This document shows, piece by piece, positions 54,961 to 64,000 of a stretch of 64,000 nt of DNA. The notes under the pieces were generated by a model. The model was not told where the DNA came from. It did not search any database and was given only the letters and a program-made list of their open reading frames with translations. This stretch comes from Rattus norvegicus (Eukaryota; Chordata; Mammalia; Rodentia; Muridae): positions 56,053,039 to 56,117,038 of the forward strand of contig NC_086026.1 in NCBI RefSeq assembly GCF_036323735.1. Direction: 5' to 3'. Numbering within the stretch: the stretch's first letter is position 1; the number at the start of each line of letters is the position of its first letter. The position numbers were made by a program, and so were the translations under genes.

Positions 54961-57717
54961 GTGGTGCATGGAGCCCAGAGTCACCATTCTGGAGAGCTCA
55001 GAGTTGGAATGGTTACCTCAGCAACAAGTCAACTTTTTCCCTTTTCCTAACTTCAAATGCTTCCTGTGTCATCGGCTAAATTATACTTGGTATAGGGATG
55101 TTTCCAGACTATACAGTACTTTACCATTAAGCCATCTGTCTCTTCCTTCCCATAATGATCATGGACTATTTGAATATATCATCCTGACATTTTTTACTAC
55201 CATGTGTAGCTCTCCTCCCCCCATCTTGGTTTAGTGTGTCTGTGGCCCTTGCCATCTAGCTCTGGCTTTAGATAGACATTGCTATCTGTTCCAAGTATCC
55301 CCAGATAGGCTCCATTGTGTAAGCACTTGGTCCCTACCTGGTGGTCATGGAGCCTATGGGATGTGTGGTCTAGCTAGCAGAAGTGGGTGGTGAGAGTAGG
55401 GAGCACTGGGATGAGAACCAGCCCCAAGTTCACACTGCCACAGTCTATGCCTTTCCATCCACGATGCAGCTGTGTTATAGCATTGGCGTGGGTAACAATG
55501 CATCCGGGTCCATGTGACCCCCAATTGCCTCTAATGTCTTGCCACTCTCAATGGCTCCATTTGCTGTCCAGAGAAGGGAAGGGCAGTTTTGTTCTGTGAC
55601 TGGGGAGGTGGCCCCTCTGAGCTGTGTGTGGAGTCAGAGTTTTGTCAAATGTGGATTGGCAGGAGGGGGATTTGTGACCCTGATGTGAGGAGTGTGTTTG
55701 AAGAATATCCAGAGGTATACCATGTCTGTCAGAGAGCCGAGGCCTCTGTCTGGGACTAGGAACCCCAGTGGCTCCTTAGGATATCATGTCTGTCTTGGAA
55801 GATCGTGAGGAGGAAGTTTGGGGAGGAAAAGAAGAGTCTAGGGCTGAGTGGGGAGACGTAGGAGGAACAGATAGGGCAGGGAAGAGAGGGCAAAGCAAGA
55901 GCCACAGAGGGAATGAACAAAGGTGGGAAGACAGAGAGGTGCAGGGCAAGGCAGGCAGGAAAGGCTAGGTGCCCTCAGGAGACCTGGGGAGGAGAGAGAG
56001 GTGGGGGTTTGCTGGGAGGAGCAGGCTGAGGAGCCTAGAGTTTTCTGAACTGGAACTTCTTGCCACCAGTGATCACAATGGAATGTGGATTGGTTGCTGG
56101 GCTGTCCTTGGGGACAGGATGAATGGATTGGGGAGCAGTTCTTCCAGAGGAGCCTGGGGAACTGGCATGGAGCCCAGAACAAAGGCTGGCACTTCCCAGC
56201 TCTCCACTGTGCTGTGTTGGGGTGCAAGGAGGTTTTCTTTACCCTTGGGACCAGCCTGTTCCTGGGAGGAGAGAGACAAGGGGTAGGTGATATCACTTCC
56301 AAGAAGTGGAGTCAGGGCTTTTAGAGGCCCCGAGTCCCACCCTGCCATTCAGGGGCACTGAACTGTTGGTCTTTGGGCAGAAGGAAACTAACTGTCTTGG
56401 GGTAGCCCTCTTAACTTTCAGGGTCACCTCTCCTACTCGAATCCTTCCACTGAGTTAAGGACAGATGGTCGGTCACCCATGCTCACTGCCTACTGCACAG
56501 AGACATCTTTCCACTTGCCCCGGCAGCTCAGCAGGCCAGTGGCAGGCAGGGGCCTGGTTCAAATACCTGTTTCTCACTCCATGGGTGGCAGCCCCAGTCA
56601 GGATCTTTTTTTCCTCATTTGCTCTGTCTGGAGAAGTGAGAAAGGAATGTCAGGTGTTGACTGGAAGCCACTAGATCTTCAAGGAGTCACAGGGTCACAC
56701 TGAGCCAGAAACAAAGGGGGAAAAAAAAACCCCAACCACCTTCACAGCTTCCTGGAGATGTGCAGCCTGTCTCTCCAGACCACTTGCTCCTCATCACAGC
56801 TGTGACAAAATGCTATTTTCCTTTCTGCGGTGTGCACAGGTGCCAATCCAAATGAATATTACTCACAGACCTCTGTCCAAACACTGTGCAGTCTTCAAAG
56901 GTTGATTAAACCTCACAGAGCTGCTTATTCTCCCTGCACTCGATGCTAGGTAAAGCCCTCGCTGCTGTGACCTCACCCCCATGTCCCTGTCCTTCGATGC
57001 ATCCCACCTCCTTTCTCACTCGAGGACCCAAGGTATGAAAGAGAGGGGGGTGTGGTGGTTCCTGGGGAGGGAAGAGAGTGGTAGGCATCCAAGCTTTGAC
57101 GTAGCTTTGCTCAGGATTCCAAAAGCGAAATGCAGAGGGCACCTTGTGTGCAATGGGGGCTGGTGAATGGGGCATTGAAGGGTGTGGAGAGCAAGGAATT
57201 TGACTTTGCTTACCCAGCAAAAACACATTTGCTGCACATTATGACTGGCTGGTGTATATTGGAAATCATAGCCTCCCTCGTCCCCTCTCTCCTGTCATTA
57301 GTCTCCACTGGAGCGGTGTCCCACTAGAAAGGACACCTGCTGAAATAAGGCATGGTGTGCAACTCAGGGACCCAGTTCCTGTGTATCCTGCCATGGGTGG
57401 TTCAGGTACTGTCACTGGTCTGGGATCTCTACATAGCCCAAGAGATATTTTCAGTGCCACAGAATGTTCAATAGTCATTCTGGTGCTGGAGGTGGAAGTC
57501 TGCAGGATCTCAGCTCTCCCTTTTCTTTTGGTAACAGTACCTTAACTTCTCTGAAGAGTCACTCACACCTTCCTTATTCTGCCTGGAGGCTTCTGGGTGC
57601 ATTTCCACACCCCAGATAACACCTTCTGGAATGAGCACATGACAAATCCTTAGCTAATCAAAAGGTACCACAGGAGAAAGACAGTTGCAATTCTCCTATC
57701 AGGAAAAGAATGATAGT
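54961..57717. other. Unique, GC-moderate DNA; no gene seen
   Basis: 55780-56300 is strongly purine-skewed on the + strand, giving a 154-codon minus-strand frame rich in Pro, Ser, Leu and Cys with no domain. 'ccaatccaaatgaatattac' (56843) to 'ggttgattaaacctcacaga' (56900) is a small AT-rich unique patch. No exon with convincing splice sites was found. Confidence 0.4.
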
Positions 57718-57883
57718 ATTCAGAGAGCAAGAGAGCGCTTGGTGGTTAGGAGTGAGTGCTCTTACAGGAGACCAGAGTTCAGTTCCCAGCACCCACATCA
57801 TCAGATAGGACACAACTGTCTGCAAATGCAGCTCCAGGGAATCCAGTGCCTCCCTGTGGAGTCCACTGGTACTGCACTCATGT

Positions 57884-57885
<2 letters not shown>
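57718..57885 (+). repeat. B2-type SINE
   Basis: 'gagtgagtgctcttacagga', 'gaccagagttcagttcccag', 'cacccacatcatcagatag' and 'cagctccagggaatcc' are sense B2/B3; the head is eroded. Confidence 0.8.

Positions 57886-57927
<42 letters not shown>
57886..57927. repeat. (CA)n microsatellite at a SINE tail
   Basis: About 20 CA units grow from the B2 tail, as at 955-1019. Confidence 0.97.
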
Positions 57928-57928
<1 letters not shown>

Positions 57929-57984
57929 ACGCATGCACACAGAAATGAAATATTTTTAACTATAATTGTCAGACTTTAAAAATC

Positions 57985-58172
57985 CCTTTTAAAATATTAT
58001 TTATTATTATTATTTTATTTTTATGATTGTTTTGCCTGCATGTATGTTTGAGCACCCCATGAATTAGGTGCCCACTGTAGGCACAAGAGGGTATCAGATC
58101 TTTCTGGAACAGGAGCTACAGATAGTTATGAGTCATCGCATAGGTTCTGGGAATTGAACCCGGGTCCTTCTT
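57985..58172 (-). repeat. B2-type SINE
   Basis: 'aaatattatttattattatt' tail complement, 'gtaggcacaagagggtatca', 'gttctgggaattgaacccgg' and 'gtccttcttaagagcagcc' are antisense B2. The 5' end is incomplete. Confidence 0.85.
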
Positions 58173-58254
58173 AAGAGCAGCCATAACCAAGCACCAGCCC
58201 TGGGAAATCTCTTTCCAGGGACACTGAGGCCAAGCATACACAAACTACATTTTC

Positions 58255-58610
58255 CAGTATCTCTAGTCTAGGGTATACATACCCACCCAAAGATATATGC
58301 AGTTATTTAAGACCACTTTGTTCATAGTGGCCAACACTGAGCCAACACTATGTGTTCATCAACACAAACCTGAGTGACAAGCATGTCATAATAGAATGCT
58401 ACACATCAGCATAAGGGCAAGATCCTATTATACACAGGAAGTGCTCATTCCATAGTCATGGTCTTGTCTGTGTGGCATTGGCTGTGTGAGAACATGATTC
58501 CACTGATGGGAAGTCAAGATGGGGAGGGCTGACCTATGGTAACAGAGGTCAGCACAGTGGTTTATTATCAATGGGGTGGGGTGGGGTTAGAAGATCTTTG
58601 CTTGCAATGG
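58255..58610 (+). repeat. Old L1 LINE 3' fragment, sense orientation
   Basis: 'gggtatacatacccacccaa', 'actttgttcatagtggccaa', 'gtgttcatcaacacaaacct', 'gaacatgattccactgatgg' follow sense L1 ORF2 tail and 3' UTR. Confidence 0.65.
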
Positions 58611-58617
58611 TGCTATT

Positions 58618-58772
58618 TTGCTTTTATTTTTTTTTTTTATTTTTATTTTTTGAGACACGTTTCTCTATGAAGCCCTGACTGTCCTGAAACTAGACCAGGC
58701 TGATTTCCAACAAGGAGATCCACCTGCCTCAGAGTGCTGGCGTTAAAAGTGTGCGTCACCACATTTAGCTCC
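58618..58772 (-). repeat. B1 SINE inserted in L1
   Basis: The poly-T left end (58628-58652) is the A-tail complement. 'ttttgagacacgtttctcta', 'gtcctgaaactagaccaggc' and 'gatccacctgcctcagagtg' are antisense B1. Confidence 0.9.
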
Positions 58773-58905
58773 AGAGGATGTCTTAAGGGCCGTAGACCGT
58801 ACATCTTGTGGTGATAGTTTTATGTGGAGTTCATTACACTGCATACTGAAGATCTTTTCATTTCACTGATTACATTATACCTCAGGAGTGATGAAGGAGA
58901 AGGCG
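58773..58905 (+). repeat. Old L1 LINE 3' UTR, continuation
   Basis: 'gtggtgatagttttatgtgg', 'actgaagatcttttcatttc' and 'attacattatacctcaggag' match the end of an old L1 3' UTR (gcatttcattgtatgtaaat tatacctcaat). Confidence 0.6.
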
Positions 58906-59103
58906 GTCCTTGAGAACTCCTGGCTCAAGCCTTTAAGTAAAGGCGAAGACATCAGACATCGGCACAGACAGCTTGAGTTACTCAGACACCATGTGGGCAG
59001 TGCCATCCTGGCGACCACATTTTCTGCTCTACAAATTCCACTCCTAGAAGAGGTCACACAGGTGTGCTTTATTGGAGTTTCCAGTCTAGTTATGTATAAC
59101 TGT
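58906..59103. other. Unclassified
   Basis: Follows the L1 end. No clear repeat or gene. Confidence 0.3.
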
Positions 59104-59180
59104 GGGGGGGGTAAGGAGGAGGGATAAGGAGATGGGGAGGGAGGGAGAAAAGGAGGGGGAAGGGAGAGAGAGAGAGAGAG
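59104..59180. repeat. Polypurine (GGGA)/(GA) tract
   Basis: A G/A-only run with gagagagagagagag at 59166-59180. Confidence 0.92.
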
Positions 59181-61139
59181 GTGGCAAGAGATAGAGAAAT
59201 AGGGATGGGGTTCCTCTGAGGCTCAGGGTTCCCAACTTGGTCAGCACAGCCAACTGTATCAGGCTAGAGGCACCAGAATGGTGGGGATTTGAACACTTCC
59301 TAAGGGGTTGCTCCAGAACCTGGGGTACTGGTCTCTTGAGCTCTTGAGGGGGAGAGGCTAAGATCAAGAATGTTTGTGCCTTGCAGCATGGGATACACCT
59401 GAATGTCTCAGCTTAAATTTGTTAGAATAAATGCCCAAATGAGAGTTTTCCTGGGGGTTATATAACATGGTGCACAACCAGCAGTGTTGGGAGGTGTTCT
59501 CTGTACCCTTGAGATGCAGGAATCCCGTCTGCTCCCAGGGTCCCTGATGCAAAGGAATTGGGATCTTGTGACTGGGGCTTGCGTAGGTCAGTTTCTCACA
59601 GGGTCAGTCTTGGGAACAGTCTGCATTGTGGCCTTGTCACAGAGGACAGATTCTCAAGGAGGAACAAAGGAGCCTGGGAACCAGGCCAGAGTGGAAAGCA
59701 CCCTTTTGGGGGTTCTTTAGCACTTGTTAATTGGTCACCTCGTTAGCAGCCCATTTGAGCAAGTGAGTGGTGCTGGGGTGGTGGTGGGGAACTGTCCTGG
59801 CCAGCAGGGGCCTCACAGTCTAGTAATAAGGACATGGCAATTATAGGAACTTCTAGAGCCAGTTCCCTTCAGGAGCATGCCAGGCTGAGGCTTTGTCCTA
59901 TGGAGAAGTGGAAAAGGTCAGAGGAGGAGGAAGAAAGAGTCCTTCCCCATCAAGGAGCCAGTGAGGGAGGGAGACAAAAGGAGGCTCCATGGAGCTGAGG
60001 AACTAAAGAAAGAGCGACATTTGGATACTCCTAAGATGAGAGGCAAGAGATAGTGACAATGAGGTCACTAGGCAGAAAGAAACTGCTGAGGGAAGAGGGT
60101 CTGAGGGTCAGTACTGGGCTCCACAGAGCTTGGGCATGGGGATTGGGGTGAGGTGGGGTTGGGGAGGGGATGTCTCCTGCAACCAAGCTCACAACAAACC
60201 TTCTGCTGGCCTTAGTTTCTCCACACTGTCCAGCTCTGACGCCTTATGGGTCCCTCCATGGTGTGCCGGTGTGTGAAAGAGAGGAGCTGAGGTTCACACT
60301 TAACACTTCCACTAAACATTCCTCCATGGCGGCTGGCCCTTTACTCTAAAGTGCAGCCTTGTGCCCTGGTCTGAGCATCGAGCTACGGTCACTTTGAGCA
60401 TCATTTCCGGGCCCAAGCATACAACAGCTCCAGCTGTCTCTTCTCCATTGTGATGAATTGTGAAGCCTGGCTCCTTGAAAGGCTTAGGGGCAAACGAAGC
60501 CTCTGTCAAGCTTATGAGATGCTCATAGACACAGGAATTCCCCTTGGCCTATTTGTTTCAGGCCTGGCCTGGCCTCAAGTGTGGGTCCTTGAACTCCTAG
60601 TTTGCTGAGGAGAGCTTTGACTAGCAGCAGTCACAGCCCGGACCCTGTGTCTGAGGCAAGTGTGGTCTGCACAGGGCTCCAGTGTGTAGGTACCGGGAAG
60701 CCCTCTGCTTCCGTCCTTTCTATGAAGACCTGCTCACAGAGCCTGTGCACAGAGATGAAAGGGGCACCTGTCCACTTGACCAGATGAACTCAGGGAACTG
60801 GGAGAAACAGCAGTCTGTGAGTTTAGCCTGTGGATCAGCTCTTCAGATCTGAGCCCCAAGGATAGGGTAGAGAGACTTGCTGATCCACATGTGGGGCCTG
60901 CCCTCCCTAGTTGAGGCCTGCAAGGGATGGGTGGGACTACAAACAATCATTGTCCCACCTTAAAGATCTCAGAGCCTGCCTGGACTTGAGCTCCCGGGCT
61001 GAATGGAAGATCTCCTCTGCACTTCTTAGCCTATCCCTGGAAGTAAAGGTACAAGGTCAGCCTCCCATGGAGTCACTCCCTTCCCAGAGAAGAGGTTAAG
61101 ACCAGCACTCAAGCTCTGTCCAGACAGCCTTAGGACCCA
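59181..61139. other. Mostly unique DNA with an L2-like patch
   Basis: 'gggcctcacagtctagtaat' to 'ggaacttctagagcc' (59807-59861) and 'ggaggctccatggagctgag' resemble L2 sense text. No gene recognised. Two candidate frames near 59.5-59.7 kb overlap and lack motifs. Confidence 0.4.
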
Positions 61140-61195
61140 CTGTGTGAATGTGTGTGTGTATGCCTCTCTGTGTGTGTATACCTGTGTGTTTATGC

Positions 61196-61237
<42 letters not shown>
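61140..61237. repeat. (TG)n tract, imperfect then perfect
   Basis: Imperfect TG with 'cctctgtg' interruptions (61140-61198), then about 19 pure TG units. Confidence 0.96.

Positions 61238-61286
<49 letters not shown>
61238..61286. repeat. (AG)n tract, about 24 units
   Basis: A pure AG run fused to the TG run, a TG-to-GA compound microsatellite like that at 14.1 kb. 'tttcttctgctgtttc' follows twice (61287 and 61305), an 18-bp period duplication. Confidence 0.97.
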
Positions 61287-61290
<4 letters not shown>

Positions 61291-61599
61291 TTCTGCTGTT
61301 TCATTTTCTTCTGCTGTTTCCTTGAATTGTATTTCAGAAGCCATGTCACTGCTTCCCAGGGGACTGCAGCTAGGAGAGAGGGGGAAATGGGGTAGGGTGG
61401 GGTGTTTCTCCAGGGAGCTGTGGATGAGATACAGCACCAGCCTACTTTCTCTCTTTGCCCTCAGCCTTCCTGCTGATACTCATTCCGCCTTCCTCCACTA
61501 CTCTTCTGACAGCTGAGTCTGTTCCCAGGCTTAGAGCACTGTTCCAGGGTCCTTAGCTTCTTGTCTCTCTCACCCCCCTCCACCTTCATCACCCAAAGC

Positions 61600-61830
61600 A
61601 GCAGGTATTCATTATTTAAACAACCTGTGCCTCTGAAGTCTTATTTATCTAACATCTTTCCCCAGCATATGTCAAAATTTACAGTAAGTGCATTCATCCC
61701 ATGATAAACATTTGGCTTTGCTGGTCTACCAGAGGCAGGGCTAATTAGGGAAAGCAATTCCCTTGTTATCTGAAGGGAGGTCAGTACAGCAATTAGCATC
61801 CTCACAGAGCTTTCATAATTGTGACTTGGA
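61600..61830. promoter_or_regulatory. Candidate CNE
   Basis: 'aggtattcattatttaaaca', 'tcttatttatctaacatctt', 'ccatgataaacatttggctt', 'gggctaattagggaaagcaa', 'acagcaattagcatcctcac' and 'ctttcataattgtgac' are unique and homeodomain/forkhead-like. No repeat or coding signature. Confidence 0.42.
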
Positions 61831-62593
61831 GGCTAGGCCCTCTGGTGCCAGGTAGGGAGGAGAGAAATTGGCAGGAAGGAAAGAAGAGCCTTCCCCAGCA
61901 AGGTCTGGAAAAGCAGAGCCGAGCTGTAAAGACGGTGTTCTGGATTCTCCTAACTCGGTGTGCTTCTGAGCTATCTCTCTCTATTGGCCTCTGGTCTCTC
62001 TACCAGGGCCTGGCTCTCAGGATGTCCTGCCACCACTTCTGTCTGTCCCTCCTTCCCTGCAAGCATACAGAAGAGCATATCATGAGAAAATCCTACCACT
62101 GGCTCAGTTAGAGCGTACAAGCCAATGGACACATGAAAATCTGAGCTTTGGGGCTGGAGAGGAACCTAAAGTTCATAGGGTTGACTTGTCGTCCCCTTTG
62201 CTTCATTTGTCTGTGGTGGGAGTCATCCTATAACCTCTCCTTTGCTGGGAGAGAGGAGCAGAGTGTGAAAGTCTAGGCCTTTTTGGGGGGAATCCAGGTT
62301 TAGCCACAGGTATGTCTCAGGTAGTGTAGACCTGGATCAAAAGTGTTCTAAGGAGTGGGTGTGAGGGAACATGTAAAGAGCCAGGCTAAGACTCAAAACA
62401 ATCTGATCCGAGGGAGCAGGTAGGAGTGATGATGAACAAGAAGACTGCTGTCCAGGGCTCCAATAGGCTCACACTCAATAGTCACTAGAAGTTACAGAAC
62501 GGAGGCCACGGTTACAGCTTATGGAGGGATAGCCTTAAGAATCAGCTGAGAGGCAGATGCCCAGACAGAGGCCAGAACTTTCAGCTCTGCCTT
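61831..62593. other. Unique DNA, no gene seen
   Basis: The 96-codon + frame at 61821-62111 has no recognisable motif. 'tggggctggagaggaaccta' (62150) is a possible SINE head stub. Confidence 0.4.
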
Positions 62594-62609
62594 GCAGCCA
62601 TCTTTTCTG
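62594..62609. repeat. Target-site duplication of ID, left copy
   Basis: gcagccatcttttctg, exact partner of 62705-62720. Confidence 0.97.
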
Positions 62610-62704
62610 TTGTTGTTCTTTTTTTTTTCGGAGCTGGGGACCGAACCCAGGGCCTTGCGCTTCCTAGGTAAGCGCTCTACCACTGAGCTAAATCCCCAGC
62701 CCCA
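62610..62704 (-). mobile_element. Rat ID SINE, essentially intact
   Basis: On the minus strand it starts tggggctggggatttagctc, then has the A box 'tagctcagtgg' and 'gagcgcttacctaggaagcg', the form typical of the expanded rat ID subfamilies. The B box 'gggttcggtcccc' follows, and it ends in an A-rich tail with unique-like end 'gaacaacaa'. The family derives from tRNA-Ala by way of BC1 RNA. Its intact pol III boxes, near-consensus body and exact 16-bp duplication mark a recent insertion. Not a tRNA gene. Confidence 0.98.
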
Positions 62705-62720
62705 GCAGCCATCTTTTCTG
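62705..62720. repeat. Target-site duplication of ID, right copy
   Basis: gcagccatcttttctg, exact partner of 62594-62609. Confidence 0.97.
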
Positions 62721-63149
62721 GATAGAGCAGACAGAGCTATATAGATGACACTCAGCACAGAGTACCAACACAGAAGCTTGTGGAAGCCTTGGTTTCTAAA
62801 TTGTATTTAGCTGGTGATGTGGGGGTGGGGTTACCTCTCAAGAGTCAGACAAGGGTTAAACCTCACCTGCCTGGGTAAGACATTTGAAATCAGAGCTAAG
62901 GACATATCAAGGAGCTGGCCCTGGGGGACATGGAGGTATAGGCTTGCCTGGGAAGAAGTCATCCTTCTCTGTAACCCTGTTTACTCAGGGAGGGGTCAGA
63001 GAGACACCAACATCAAATGCAGAAAGACCTCCCAATAATTTCTCCAACAGTAGAGTCTTGAAGAAGGCTATGGGAATACCTCACAGTGAGGGCATGATGC
63101 GCATCCGATGGCATCCCATGGGCCTGGATCTGCTGTTTTTATGGTACAC
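62721..63149. other. Unique DNA, no gene seen
   Basis: The 103-codon + frame 62884-63195 overlaps a 74-codon frame and runs into a MIR, so it is judged non-coding. Confidence 0.4.
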
Positions 63150-63312
63150 AAAGCTCAGAAGGATTTCAACTCAGGAACCCTGGGTTGCAGCTTAATCTCT
63201 ACTGCTTACGGCTTCCTCATCTGTAGGTAAATGTTTGTATCTCGGTTTTCACCTGGACAGCAGTGGTGGTGATTATCTTGTCTCATCCTGCTGTAGTGAG
63301 GGTTGTGTGAGG
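63150..63312 (+). repeat. MIR SINE
   Basis: 'caggaaccctgggttgcagc', 'acggcttcctcatctgtagg', 'taaatgtttgtatctcgg' and 'gtgagggttgtgtgaggtaa' follow sense MIR. Confidence 0.65.
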
Positions 63313-63424
63313 TAAATGGGAGACAGTGACTGTCTAGATGGCCCCCATCCTTACATCCTTATGAAGCTGAGTTCATCTTTGGATGCTCTTGGCCTCTCTA
63401 AAGTTCTTTTTCATGTTGAGATGT

Positions 63425-63715
63425 GTGTTAGTTTCTTTTCAGGGTGGACTTATTTGGGTCATTGTTGGAGAGATTTGCCTCCATTGTTCCTTGGCTTCGT
63501 GTGCCATGGTGACAGGGGCTTGTGGTGGAAGCTGATCTTCACCTCTTAGCAGGCAGGAAGTAGAAAACTTGAGACAGGAAATGGGGGCAATTATGACCTG
63601 CAAGGCCTGCCTTTGGTGATCTACTTCCTCCAGCGAGGCTCCACCTCCTCAAGGTTGCACAGTTTCTCAAGTATCAACGTTATCTGTGGACATTTCATAC
63701 TGAAATCATAACCAG
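63425..63715. repeat. Rodent interspersed repeat (family of 15.6 and 41.9 kb)
   Basis: It begins 'gtgtgttagtttcttttcag'. Inside are 'ccatggtgacaggggcttgt', 'agcaggcaggaagtagaaaa', 'ttggtgatctacttcctcca' and 'gcgaggctccacctcctcaa'. It is the fullest of the three copies. Confidence 0.7.
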
Positions 63716-63820
63716 ATGAGACCTGTCTCTGTCTCTGACACTTCCTCGTGACAGCATCTGCCTCTCCTCTCCAACTTTTCATTCCTATCAGTAGCATTAC
63801 TGTTTTTTTTGCAAGTTCCA

Positions 63821-63865
63821 ATTCATTCATTCATTCATTCATTCATTCATTCATTCATTCATTCA
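63821..63865. repeat. (ATTC)n tetranucleotide microsatellite, 11 units
   Basis: Eleven perfect ATTC units plus one base. Confidence 0.98.
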
Positions 63866-64000
63866 ATATATTGGTGTCTGTCCATTGATGTTATATTAAA
63901 TGTTGAAGGCAGATGTCAAAATAAAAAAATGCCTAACTCTCAAATAATTTAGAATTAAATGAGATAGCAAACAACCAGATAAAATATGCAGTTTAAATTT
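63866..64000. other. AT-rich edge of window
   Basis: Contains 'aaaataaaaaaatgcctaac', possibly an eroded retroposon tail. Truncated by the window end. Confidence 0.3.

Noticed and set aside
55838..56302. 154-codon open frame on the minus strand
   Set aside because: It lies in purine-skewed DNA where stops are rare on the other strand. The peptide is Pro/Ser/Leu/Cys-rich with no domain, and overlapping frames exist on both strands.
61096..61516. 107-122 codon frames on both strands
   Set aside because: Translation of TG and AG microsatellites.
62610..62704. tRNA-Ala-like gene
   Set aside because: A and B boxes belong to an ID SINE with A-rich tail and target-site duplication. The tRNA fold is not kept.
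1..64000. Undescribed multi-gene system (defence, biosynthesis, secretion)
   Set aside because: The window is rat non-coding DNA with no gene clusters. Candidate enhancers are the only plausible functional novelty.

Overview
This is mammalian genomic DNA from a rodent, almost certainly rat (Rattus). The best evidence is an almost undamaged ID SINE of the expanded rat type at 62610-62704 with an exact 16-bp target-site duplication, and a 5'-truncated LINE-1 at 25063-26503 whose 3' UTR is of the rat L1 kind. B1, B2, B3 and B4-type SINEs and rodent-only repeats fill in the rest. CpG is scarce and no CpG island is visible.

I find no protein-coding gene, tRNA, rRNA or CRISPR array. The longest open frames (about 120-155 codons) lie in repeats, in simple-sequence tracts or in skewed unique DNA, and none resembles a known protein. 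The window is best read as an intergenic desert or the inside of a very large intron. Nothing resembles a bacterial-type defence or metabolic system.

Layout. 1-18 kb: mostly unique DNA with scattered MIR/L2 relics, rodent SINEs, microsatellites and one strong candidate conserved non-coding element (CNE) at 14.42-14.69 kb. 18.0-33.6 kb: an AT-rich LINE-dense block, mostly old L1/HAL1 fragments antisense to the + strand, with nested SINEs, an LTR-like repeat, an ancient eutherian repeat and the young rat L1. This block is bounded by two copies of one rodent repeat in opposite orientation. 33.6-45.5 kb: mostly unique DNA with a URR1-type hAT fossil, a rodent repeat carrying a 43-bp triplication, and possible CNEs. 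45.6-46.66 kb: the most interesting stretch, two dense clusters of homeodomain-type TAAT sites in repeat-free, CpG-containing sequence, typical of a developmental enhancer. 46.9-64 kb: unique DNA with old L1 pieces (52.6-54.7 and 58.3-58.9 kb), a B2 with perfect duplications, long TG/GA tracts, two more possible CNEs (51.4 and 61.6 kb) and the ID element.

Functionally, the only plausible working parts are the candidate enhancers, which would act on a developmental gene outside the window. That role is inferred from composition and repeat-freeness, since no alignment could be run. Repeat family names follow remembered consensus patterns, and repeat ends are accurate to about 10-30 bases unless a duplication fixes them.
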